This document shows, piece after piece, positions 5,240 through 12,013 of a stretch of DNA of 12,596 bases (position 1 is its first letter; each line of letters starts with the position of its first letter). The notes under the pieces were generated by a model that was given only the letters and a program-made list of their open reading frames with translations, did not search any database and was not told where the DNA came from. Origin of the DNA: a bacterium. GTDB taxonomy: Bacteria; AUK180. The DNA lies in the NCBI GenBank assembly GCA_021162505.1, contig JAGGYO010000269.1, positions 1 through 12,596 of the forward strand. The letters are read 5' to 3'. The position numbers and the translations under genes were made by a program.

Positions 5240-5939
5240 TACGGCAATTTTTAAAAGAGAATTTACCAGTTTTTTTAACTCAACTATTGCTTATATTTTT
5301 ATTACCGTTTTCCTTATACTGTCTTATTTTTTCTTTTTTAAATCATTTTTTATTAACGGTTTTTTATCCATGAGATCCTTTTTTGATATGACCCCATGGA
5401 TCTTACTCTTCTTTATACCAAGCGTTACAATGAAAATTTGGGCTGAAGAAAAAAGATCTAAAACCAATGAAATACTATTCACACTTCCCGTATCCGACTG
5501 GAATATTATTATGGGAAAATTTTGGGGAGCTTATCTTTTTGTCATCTTAACAATATTACTTACCATTAATATACCCATAACCCTTCTTTTTTTAGGGAAA
5601 ATAGATTTAGGACCTATTGTCGGGGGATATTTAGGGTTGTTTTTTTTGGCTGGTGTTTATATTTCAATCGGAATGTTCACATCAAGCATTACATCCAATC
5701 AAATTATTGCATATATCCTTGGTGCGGCAATAGGATTTATTTTCTATGTTATTAGCCAACAATTTGTTATATTTACCGCATCTGCTTTTTTCACAAAACT
5801 TTTTACCACCCTGGGATTATCATATCATTATTCATCAATATCACGGGGAGTAATGGATATATATGACATTGTTTATTTTATCGGTTTTACTGCAATATTC
5901 CTGTTTCTTAATTATATTGTTGTAAAGAAAAGGATATAG
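5229..5939 (+). CDS. GldF-type ABC-2 permease
   Basis: The 236-residue integral membrane protein has about six hydrophobic segments. It opens with AIFKREFTSFFNSTIAYIFI, the typical N-terminus of this permease group. The cytoplasmic stretch EEKRSKTNEILFTLPVSDW (about 74-92) is the family hallmark thought to couple to the ATPase. The start at 5229 is supported by AAGGAGG six bases upstream; the TTG at 5223 in the same frame directly abuts that site and is less likely. It would form the membrane channel for the GldA-type ATPase encoded just before it, with GldG- and DUF4340-type partners after it. The gap to the next gene is 9 bases and contains its AGGAG site. Confidence 0.92.
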   Translation: MKNNTAIFKREFTSFFNSTIAYIFITVFLILSYFFFFKSFFINGFLSMRSFFDMTPWILLFFIPSVTMKIWAEEKRSKTNEILFTLPVSDWNIIMGKFWGAYLFVILTILLTINIPITLLFLGKIDLGPIVGGYLGLFFLAGVYISIGMFTSSITSNQIIAYILGAAIGFIFYVISQQFVIFTASAFFTKLFTTLGLSYHYSSISRGVMDIYDIVYFIGFTAIFLFLNYIVVKKRI

Positions 5940-5948
5940 GAGCTAATT

Positions 5949-7496
5949 ATGAAAAGTAAAAATGTTTATATTGAATTTATTTTGGTTGCCGTAATTATCA
6001 TTTTGATCAATATGATATTTGCTAAGATAACCATGCGTATAGATCTGACAAAAAGTAAAAAATACACATTATCCAAAAGCACAAAAGATATTATAAAGGA
6101 CTTGAATGACAATATTTGGGTAGAATTTTACATTTCGAAGAATATTCCTCCATATTTAACACATTTAAAAAAACAGATATGGGATGTCCTAAGTGAATAT
6201 CGTTCTATCTCTAAAGGACATGTACATATTAGAGAGATTGATCCCATTTCGAATCCTGATCTTAAAAGTAAATTGTATATGTACGGCATACAGCCGGTAA
6301 ATGTAAATATTTATTCCAAAGATAAAGCGGAAATCATTAAAAGCTATATTGGCATGGCAATATTTTACAAGGATAAGGTTGAATCAATTCCTGTCATCCA
6401 ATCTACAAATGACCTTGAATATAATATATCATCAATATTATTGAAAATAACCTCGCCCCGTATTCCCGTTATAGGATACCCGCAAGGGGGAAGCGAAATG
6501 TTCTTGAAACAAACTTCCAAAGCATTATTAGGTGCCTTGCAGAAAGAATATAAGGTCATTCCTTTTGACCTTACAAATAAAAACGAGTATGGCAATCTTG
6601 ATCTGGTCATCATACCAAATTATAAAACAAATATGGATAAGCACGCAATGTATTATTTGGATCAGTTCATATTGAAAGGCGGGAAGGTTGCATTTTTTGT
6701 GAACGGTGTAAATATAAGTTATCAGAAGGAGAGCAGAGCAAATCAGTCAAATATTTTTGATTTTTTAAAAAGTAAAGGCATAACTATAAATAAAAATTTA
6801 GTAAATGATTCTTCTAATGATATTATTGGTTTTAGCTATGGAAATCAAAGATTAGCAAGTGCCTACCCTCTTTTTGTTAAGGTTTTAAATAAATATATGA
6901 ACCCAAAATTTAGTTTTTTGAAAAAATTGCAAAATATTACATTGCCCTGGGTATCATCGGTAAATTTTTCAAGAGGAGCTGATCTTGAATATGATACTTT
7001 ATTAAAAAGTACTGAAAAAGCATGGAAAAGCCAAGGTTTTATTCTTATCGATCCTACACAGATAAAAGCCCCTAAGGATATTAATTTATATAAGCAATTT
7101 ATTCTCGCCGGCATTGAACATGGTAAATTCCCCTCATATTTCAAAAAAAATGACCTGCCCGAAGGTATTGACCATAAGGATTTTTTGGAAAAAGGGGTTA
7201 AGGAAGCCAAGTTACTGGCAATTGGTACCTCGCATATTTTGAAAGATAATATCTTACAGCGATTTCCCAATAATAAAATATTTATTCTAAACCTTATGGA
7301 CAATCTCCTTCTTGGAAATAAATTATCAGGAATTAGAAAAAAAAATGTTAAAGATCCGGTTATTGGAAATATCAGTGATTCTAAAAAAACAATAATTAAA
7401 TGGATAAATTATATATTAATTCCATTATTAATTATAATATTCGGTATATTTAGATTTTTAAAAAGAAAAAAAAATAGAAACATAGTGGAGAAATAA
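5949..7496 (+). CDS. GldG-type ABC transport auxiliary membrane protein
   Basis: The 515-residue protein has one N-terminal membrane segment (about 8-27), a large extracytoplasmic region and one C-terminal membrane segment (about 485-504) followed by a basic tail. Just after the first membrane segment comes RIDLTKSKKYTLSKSTKDII, the family opening (DLTxxKxYTLS), and then YISKNIPPYL. This is the GldG / 'ABC-type uncharacterized transport system' family, encoded next to an ATPase and ABC-2 permease in many bacteria. It is thought to be the periplasmic part of the complex, but the mechanism is not established. AGGAG at 5938-5942 lies 6 bases before the start and overlaps the stop of the preceding gene. 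The next gene begins one base after its stop. Confidence 0.92.
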   Translation: MKSKNVYIEFILVAVIIILINMIFAKITMRIDLTKSKKYTLSKSTKDIIKDLNDNIWVEFYISKNIPPYLTHLKKQIWDVLSEYRSISKGHVHIREIDPISNPDLKSKLYMYGIQPVNVNIYSKDKAEIIKSYIGMAIFYKDKVESIPVIQSTNDLEYNISSILLKITSPRIPVIGYPQGGSEMFLKQTSKALLGALQKEYKVIPFDLTNKNEYGNLDLVIIPNYKTNMDKHAMYYLDQFILKGGKVAFFVNGVNISYQKESRANQSNIFDFLKSKGITINKNLVNDSSNDIIGFSYGNQRLASAYPLFVKVLNKYMNPKFSFLKKLQNITLPWVSSVNFSRGADLEYDTLLKSTEKAWKSQGFILIDPTQIKAPKDINLYKQFILAGIEHGKFPSYFKKNDLPEGIDHKDFLEKGVKEAKLLAIGTSHILKDNILQRFPNNKIFILNLMDNLLLGNKLSGIRKKNVKDPVIGNISDSKKTIIKWINYILIPLLIIIFGIFRFLKRKKNRNIVEK

Positions 7497-7497
7497 T

Positions 7498-8457
7498 ATG
7501 AAAGCATATAAAAATTATATAATTGCAATCGTTATTTTATTGATAATTTATTTGATCCTTGCACTCCCACCACTCTTTGTAAAAAGGGATATGCCCGAAA
7601 GGATATTTCCGAACCTTGACAAGAGCAATATAACGAAATTTATTATTGAACCGCCCGCAAGCAGAACCAAGCAAAAATCCGTTACACTTTTGAGCAAAGG
7701 CGGAAAATGGTATGTATCTATTAACGGTCATAACTACAATATTGACAGCGTTAAACAGGATAAAATAATAAATGCTGTATTGGATCTTATTTCCGTTAGG
7801 ATCGTTACAAAAAATATGAAAGAGATTTCCCAATATCATTTAGATGAGAAAAATGTTTATGAATTAAGTATTTATGTAAAAGATCAGCTTTATTCCATAA
7901 TTTCTATTGGCAAAAATACGAGAGATTTTAGAAGTACATTTTTTAAATTAGGAGACGAGAACCTTGTCAGGGTTTCACCGGAAAGTTTAATCTCCTATGT
8001 TCGGGGACAAGCCAAAGATTGGATGGACCACACTATATTTAAAATCGATATTCCATCAATTGATAATATCGGTTTGCCGAAAGTAAAAATCTATAAGAAA
8101 AATAGTGATTGGCATTTTAAAGATACTGATAAGTTAAAGGTGGATACAGCAAAAATAACGGGTTATTTGAATATATTCTCTAATTTCAGAACAAATGATT
8201 TTGAGCTTTCCAAGACGAAAAAAGAATGCGGATTAGATAAACCCGAACCATTGATTACCATAAGTGGTCCCCATAATGTATATGAGATCTTCAAGGGGAA
8301 CAGTGATAAAAAGATTACATATATCCTTGTTAAGATCAATCATAATGAGCTGCCTGTGATATACAAATTTTATAACAATAGGTTGAGCGGGTTGCTGAAA
8401 GAACCAAAGAATTTTGTTCTTGAGGAAAAAGGACATAAATTATTAGACAAGAAATAA
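7498..8457 (+). CDS. DUF4340 domain-containing protein (partner of GldG-type exporter)
   Basis: The 319-residue protein has a single N-terminal membrane anchor (about 6-26) followed by an extracytoplasmic region. DUF4340 features include LLSKGGKWYVSINGHNYNID with downstream DSVKQDKIINAVLDL, and later ISIGKNTRDFRSTFFKLGDE. The family nearly always follows a GldG-type gene, as here, and probably assembles with it at the membrane; its activity is unknown. A GTGGAG site lies about 7 bases before the ATG, and only one base separates it from the GldG-type gene. Its TAA stop (8455-8457) overlaps the likely start of the nucleotidyltransferase. Confidence 0.88.
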   Translation: MKAYKNYIIAIVILLIIYLILALPPLFVKRDMPERIFPNLDKSNITKFIIEPPASRTKQKSVTLLSKGGKWYVSINGHNYNIDSVKQDKIINAVLDLISVRIVTKNMKEISQYHLDEKNVYELSIYVKDQLYSIISIGKNTRDFRSTFFKLGDENLVRVSPESLISYVRGQAKDWMDHTIFKIDIPSIDNIGLPKVKIYKKNSDWHFKDTDKLKVDTAKITGYLNIFSNFRTNDFELSKTKKECGLDKPEPLITISGPHNVYEIFKGNSDKKITYILVKINHNELPVIYKFYNNRLSGLLKEPKNFVLEEKGHKLLDKK

Positions 8458-9122
8458 GAGGCTTTATACCCTCAGCCGGTTATGGAACGAGACTAAGCCC
8501 AATAACCGATCTTATACCAAAACCCTTGGTTAAAATTGGTAAGAAGGAACATCTATTGAATATTATTGACAGTAATATCTCTTTGGGAATAAAGTACAAT
8601 ATTATAAATGTAAGCCACCTTTCGCAAAAAATAACCAATTTATTGCACATTGAAGATTATAAAAATATCTCCATCTTCTATGAACCAAAACCCCTTGGAG
8701 TATTTGGCGGTATATACTCCATTATAAGCGGCAGTAATTGCAACTTTGATCTTTTTATACATAATAGCGATATTTATTTCGATGGGAAACTTCAAGGAAT
8801 ATTCCACCGGGATAATGATCTGGTCCTCGGAATGATCAATAATGGGAAAAAAGATTTTCATGTCAATGAACAAAACGAGATAGCGTTTCATGAAAGCAAA
8901 CAATTTCTCGGTTACAGCGGGATAATGCTCATAAGAAGGAATGTGCTGAAATTTTTCAAGGATAGATATATTCCCAATACCTATTTGAATTTCATCTCGG
9001 ATTTCATTGATATTTTGAAAACAACCGACTTCACCATCGGGGCAGAGATTTTAAAAGGCAACTGGTTTGATATCGGCACATTGGAAGGATTGCAAAAAGC
9101 GCAGGGCATAGGAAACAATTGA
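8454..9122 (+). CDS. Sugar-1-phosphate nucleotidyltransferase with non-canonical start codon
   Basis: The frame encodes a short nucleotidyltransferase of about 222 residues that joins a sugar-1-phosphate to a nucleotide (MurU / mannose-1-phosphate guanylyltransferase-like; substrate not determinable). Motifs: the nucleotide-binding loop FIPSAGYGTRLSPITD (8463-8510) followed by IPKPLVKIG, then EPKPLGVFGG, the metal-binding NSDIYFD and the C-terminal WFDIGTLEGL. The frame is open only back to the TAA at 8436 and contains no ATG, GTG or TTG before the first motif. Candidate starts are ATA 8454, where the family's initiator Met would align and which overlaps the DUF4340 stop as ATAA, or ATT 8439, which has AAGGA 5 bases upstream. 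The TTG at 8526 would delete the catalytic loop. One base change from ATG is the simplest reading. It is the last gene of the gld-type operon; its TGA stop falls in a repeat. Confidence 0.85.
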   Translation: MRGFIPSAGYGTRLSPITDLIPKPLVKIGKKEHLLNIIDSNISLGIKYNIINVSHLSQKITNLLHIEDYKNISIFYEPKPLGVFGGIYSIISGSNCNFDLFIHNSDIYFDGKLQGIFHRDNDLVLGMINNGKKDFHVNEQNEIAFHESKQFLGYSGIMLIRRNVLKFFKDRYIPNTYLNFISDFIDILKTTDFTIGAEILKGNWFDIGTLEGLQKAQGIGNN

Positions 9123-9174
9123 CAATGCCTGCCCGTGCGTTGCACGCAGACAGGGACAATTGAAAATTGACAAT
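9115..9174. repeat. Imperfect inverted repeat set inside an ACAATTGACAAT repeat
   Basis: CGTGC (9134-9138) and GCACG (9142-9146) form a tight hairpin. Outer arms CCTGCC (9128-9133) and GACAGG (9149-9154) pair imperfectly. On both sides lie ACAATTGA-type copies (9115-9126; 9156-9163; 9165-9174), as if the palindrome were inserted into or bounded by them. It starts at the nucleotidyltransferase stop and could act in transcription termination, though no clear T-run follows. Confidence 0.6.
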
Positions 9175-9204
9175 AAAAAATGAGTAATTAAAGAAAATGG
9201 AATT

Positions 9205-9229
9205 ACCACAGACAGGCGTGCTCTGTGGT
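9205..9229. repeat. Perfect 8-bp hairpin ACCACAGA-N9-TCTGTGGT
   Basis: Arms at 9205-9212 and 9222-9229 are perfectly complementary around a 9-base loop. The right arm is part of dispersed repeat copy B. It lies in the convergent spacer, so it could serve as a weak terminator in either direction, but it lacks a U-tract. Confidence 0.55.
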
Positions 9230-9238
9230 TATTACATT
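9218..9238 (+). repeat. Dispersed repeat copy B
   Basis: It shares the core CTYTGTGGTTATTMCATT with copy A (19 of 21 bases). With the next copy, 76 bases away, it forms a longer 27-bp match (9219-9245 versus 9295-9321, one difference). Confidence 0.85.
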
Positions 9239-9293
9239 ACCTTTTATTTCTTCTTTCTTCTTTTGATTCTTCTTTAATCTCAGTGTGCTCTGC

Positions 9294-9314
9294 CTGCTCT
9301 GTGGTTATTACATT
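9294..9314 (+). repeat. Dispersed repeat copy C
   Basis: Nearly identical to copy B and in the same orientation. It is preceded by another CTCTG run (9288-9292), so local duplication is likely. Confidence 0.85.
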
Positions 9315-9327
9315 GCCTTTTCCCTTA

Positions 9328-9354
9328 AATTCGTATAATTCGTGTAATTCATGG
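9328..9354. repeat. Three 9-bp tandem units (AATTCRTRK type)
   Basis: AATTCGTAT, AATTCGTGT and AATTCATGG follow in register. On the minus strand they read as the short ELHELYEF-like peptide often seen in spurious ORFs. Confidence 0.7.
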
Positions 9355-9400
9355 TTAAAAGAAATTTGAATTTCGAAATTTGCTGTTTTTCTTTGTGGAC

Positions 9401-10072
9401 TTAAACATTTGGTAGGATTGGACAAATATTTTTTTGTAAAGCGAATTTTATATCATAGAATTTTCCTATATTAACCAGGTTCTTCCCATTTTTAGTTAAA
9501 CAAAAAAAATATTCCGGAGCATACTTAAATCTTTCATATAGTCTTGCAGAGGGTAATGCACCATGTCCCCAATAACATTTTGGAAATAATGTCAGTACAT
9601 ATCCCGCAAAAAAACGATCTTCATAAGCGGGTTTCCCATTTGTTCCTGCAAGAATAAAAGCGGTATTTCCATTAATTTTTTCAATAACATTTCCTATATT
9701 CAGAAAAGAAGCAAGATAGGTATGATCATTTCCTGTAAATTTTTTAAATAGTGGCGTTCCATTGGTTGTAAAATGAACAGCTCGGTCTTTAATAATTTTA
9801 ACTCTGCTAATTTCAAATGGACTGTTTCCAAGATCAAATACCCTTGGCTTTTTACCGTTGATTTCACCTAGAAGCAAAGCATTTAATTCTTTTGCTTTTT
9901 TAATAGCCATCCTAAGGTCGTCTTCAAAACAGATCTTTTTAATTCCCTTATTGTAAAGTAATACTCCGGTAGTTGAAGCCCTAAGTATATCAACAAGAAA
10001 TATATTCTCATATTTCTTTTCATTAAATATTTCAGTAGATTCATAGATATCAATTTTATCAGACAAGATCAT
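9401..10072 (-). CDS. comB: 2-phosphosulfolactate phosphatase family protein (ComB-like)
   Basis: The 223-residue protein is close to the usual ComB length. Family motifs occur in order: VDILRASTT (27-35), LLLGEINGKKPRVFDLGNSP (66-85), HFTTNGTPLF (100-109), GTNGKPAYEDRFFAG (143-157) and the C-terminal LTKNGKNLVNIGKFYDIKFALQKN (192-215). ComB removes phosphate from 2-phospho-3-sulfolactate, giving sulfolactate, in coenzyme M synthesis of methanogens. In bacteria the family also occurs without that pathway and its substrate may differ. No comA or other sulfolactate gene is visible here. ATG 10072 lies 14 bases inside the end of the HPP gene and has no Shine-Dalgarno site, so translation is probably coupled to it. 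A TTG two codons later is an alternative start. Confidence 0.88.
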   Translation of the reverse strand: MILSDKIDIYESTEIFNEKKYENIFLVDILRASTTGVLLYNKGIKKICFEDDLRMAIKKAKELNALLLGEINGKKPRVFDLGNSPFEISRVKIIKDRAVHFTTNGTPLFKKFTGNDHTYLASFLNIGNVIEKINGNTAFILAGTNGKPAYEDRFFAGYVLTLFPKCYWGHGALPSARLYERFKYAPEYFFCLTKNGKNLVNIGKFYDIKFALQKNICPILPNV

Positions 10073-10559
10073 ACATTATTGGTTCAAATACTCTCTTTAC
10101 TGCATAGAGCATCATAACGGCAATTGCAATTATAAAAATGGTCTTAGGGGTCCACGGATTTGAAACCAAAGCAAGAGACATTCCTGCTGCGGGAGCATGT
10201 TCCGTATTGGTTATATTCATTATGAACATCGATAGAGCGACCGCTAAGGCAGAAAATATTATTATATGCTCTTTTTGGGGAAACATATGAGAAATTGTCG
10301 GGAGAGTACATATTAATTTCATAATTATGCCAATAATAATTCCAACGGCATATCCTCCCAAAAGATGGCGGGATTGGGCATAAATGGAAGTCGGCTTTGT
10401 AAAGATAGTATATGTTGTAGCTCCAAGAGCAGTTATAATAGCTGTATCTGTAAATATATTGAGAAAAAATAATACTATCCCTATGGAAATAAAGGCTAAA
10501 ATAGATTGAAAGCTAAATTGGATAAAATGCTTTTTTAATTTCGGGTCAATTATACTCAT
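10059..10559 (-). CDS. HPP family membrane protein
   Basis: The 166-residue protein has four or five hydrophobic segments (about 15-34, 38-54, 66-85, 98-115, 139-156). Family features are ALGATTYTIFTKPTS (44-58), AQSRHLLGGYAVG (61-73) and NTEHAPAAGMSLALV (118-132). The name-giving HPP motif appears as HAP (121-123), with the following AAG kept. HPP proteins are small inner-membrane proteins, and a plastid/cyanobacterial member has been reported to move nitrite; substrates of most bacterial members are unknown. The start at 10559 has GGAG 5 bases upstream. The 38-base gap from the histidine kinase contains a TATAAT but no -35, so cotranscription is more likely than a separate promoter. Its end overlaps the ComB-like gene by 14 bases, suggesting a joint role, perhaps with a small oxyanion or sulfonate (inference). 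Confidence 0.9.
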   Translation of the reverse strand: MSIIDPKLKKHFIQFSFQSILAFISIGIVLFFLNIFTDTAIITALGATTYTIFTKPTSIYAQSRHLLGGYAVGIIIGIIMKLICTLPTISHMFPQKEHIIIFSALAVALSMFIMNITNTEHAPAAGMSLALVSNPWTPKTIFIIAIAVMMLYAVKRVFEPIMYDLV

Positions 10560-10597
10560 GCAAACTCCGTTTTCTATTATAATTTATGTGAATATTT

Positions 10598-12013
10598 TTA
10601 CTTATCATTCATAATTAAAGGGATGATCAGATATATATTAGCACCCATATTTAAAGAAGATTTAGCTTCAATCTTCCAATTATGTGCATCTGCGGTATTT
10701 TTAGCAATGGCGAGGCCAATTCCAATTCCAATGGACGGATGCTGGTCTACCTGAAAATACCAGTCAAATATCTTATTGAGCTTTTCTTTCTCAATTCCCT
10801 TACCATTGTCTTTTACTCCTAAGTGTAATTTGTCCTTTAAAACCCTACAATAAAGTTCGATCTTACCGTTCTCCTTGATATACCTTACACTATTGTTCAA
10901 CATATTTGCAAGCGCTAAACGAATCTCTTCAAAGTCAAATTCTATTTCTATATCCATTTCGGGTTTGCCTAAAACAAATCTTATTTCCCTATTTTCCATT
11001 TGAGGTAAATATTCATTATAAAGCTCATCTAATAGGTCCAAAAGAGAGTTCTTGGTAATATTCAAAGTATATTTGCTTTCTTCTACTACGAATAATCTCA
11101 TTAAGTTGTCGATCATATTTTGTAATCTTTTCAGATTCTTATCAATATAGAACATCCCTTTTTTCATGTATTTATCCGGATTTATCTTGATCTGCTCAAT
11201 ATACCCGATTATAATGCTCAAGGGAATCTTGAGTTCATGAGAAGTGGAGGAGATCATTTTATTTCTAAAATTCAGTAGATTCTGTACTCTCTTATTCTCA
11301 ATGAACAACTCTTTGGTTTTCCTGTCAAGTTTATTGGTAAATTCAAGATTTTCTTTTTTATAGTTTTCCAATTTTTTAGTAAATAGATCAATTTCATTCT
11401 CATATTGTACATTCTCATCATCTTCCTGTTCTATCTCTTTTATGAATTCGTACATGGGTTCCAGAAATTGTTTGTATTTTTTTAAAGTAAAACTACCCAA
11501 TAAAGAAAATAAGATGAAAAGAAGGACAATAGCAAATAATAAAAAGGCATATTGATGTTTTACATAAGGAAGAATATTTATTTTTATGATCACAGTGCCT
11601 TTATAATAAAATTTTCCAGAGAATATCATCTTTTTATAGAATAAAGTAAAGTGTTTTGTTTTATATGTTTCGTCTTTGATATCACTAAAATATTTACTTT
11701 TCATAGAGTTATTTTTAGGATAGATGATCTTGTTTTTTGCATCGAGGATCGTAATATTATCGATGAATGCGCTCTCATCTTTAATTTTTTGTATTTCATA
11801 TTCAAAGAATAGTTTTTCATTCTCTTTATAGGTCTCATAATATTGAAAAACAGTTTCTGAAACATTATTCAAAATGTTTTTATTTCCCGATTTAAAATCA
11901 CTGAACAATAAATAATTATACGAAATACTCATCACGATATAATAAACAAGAAAAAGAGATAATATAAGGAAAAAGGAGTTAATTAATTGCTTTTTAAACG
12001 GTTTTCTAATCAT
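10598..12013 (-). CDS. Membrane-bound sensor histidine kinase
   Basis: The 471-residue protein has membrane segments at about 9-33 and 155-175 bracketing an extracytoplasmic domain of about 120 residues that I cannot assign. A coiled coil (about 205-250) links it to the kinase core. The H-box is SSTSHELKIPLSIIIGYI with the phosphorylated histidine at 259; the N-box is LANMLNNSVRYI (368-379); G1 is DNGKGI (402-407); the F-box is IFDWYF (415-420); G2 is GIGIGLAIAK (429-438). All motifs needed for ATP binding and autophosphorylation look intact. It starts inside the end of the solute-binding-protein gene (8-base overlap, ATGATTAG), so it is probably coupled to it and may sense its ligand. No response regulator is encoded in the window; it may lie beyond the right edge. 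Confidence 0.95.
   Translation of the reverse strand: MIRKPFKKQLINSFFLILSLFLVYYIVMSISYNYLLFSDFKSGNKNILNNVSETVFQYYETYKENEKLFFEYEIQKIKDESAFIDNITILDAKNKIIYPKNNSMKSKYFSDIKDETYKTKHFTLFYKKMIFSGKFYYKGTVIIKINILPYVKHQYAFLLFAIVLLFILFSLLGSFTLKKYKQFLEPMYEFIKEIEQEDDENVQYENEIDLFTKKLENYKKENLEFTNKLDRKTKELFIENKRVQNLLNFRNKMISSTSHELKIPLSIIIGYIEQIKINPDKYMKKGMFYIDKNLKRLQNMIDNLMRLFVVEESKYTLNITKNSLLDLLDELYNEYLPQMENREIRFVLGKPEMDIEIEFDFEEIRLALANMLNNSVRYIKENGKIELYCRVLKDKLHLGVKDNGKGIEKEKLNKIFDWYFQVDQHPSIGIGIGLAIAKNTADAHNWKIEAKSSLNMGANIYLIIPLIMNDK

Larger units (their letters stand above)
9123..9400. other. Convergent intergenic spacer made mostly of repeats
   Basis: This is the space between the ends of the nucleotidyltransferase (plus strand) and the ComB-type gene (minus strand). 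It contains the 9128-9154 inverted repeat, an 8-bp perfect hairpin (9205-9229), two copies of a 27-bp repeat (9219-9245 and 9295-9321, one mismatch), a C/T-rich stretch (9241-9278), three 9-bp units (9328-9354) and a 12-bp palindrome AATTTCGAAATT (9369-9380). No gene is supported. A minus-strand frame over 9237-9425 is just the repeats read as protein. Confidence 0.75.

Noticed and set aside
8526..9122. TTG 8526 as the start of the nucleotidyltransferase
   Set aside because: It would remove the AGYGTRLSP nucleotide-binding loop, which is encoded in frame immediately upstream and is intact.
9205..9229. Rho-independent terminator between the convergent operons
   Set aside because: The 8-bp stem is good, but neither side has a run of T residues and the arm belongs to a repeat family.
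9237..9425. Minus-strand 62-residue frame with NHELHELYEF
   Set aside because: It is made of the 9-bp units and dispersed repeats and overlaps the end of the ComB-like gene.
10576..10604. Separate promoter for the HPP gene
   Set aside because: TATAAT is present, but the -35 position reads TAAGTA and there is no extended -10; the start point would fall at the ribosome site.
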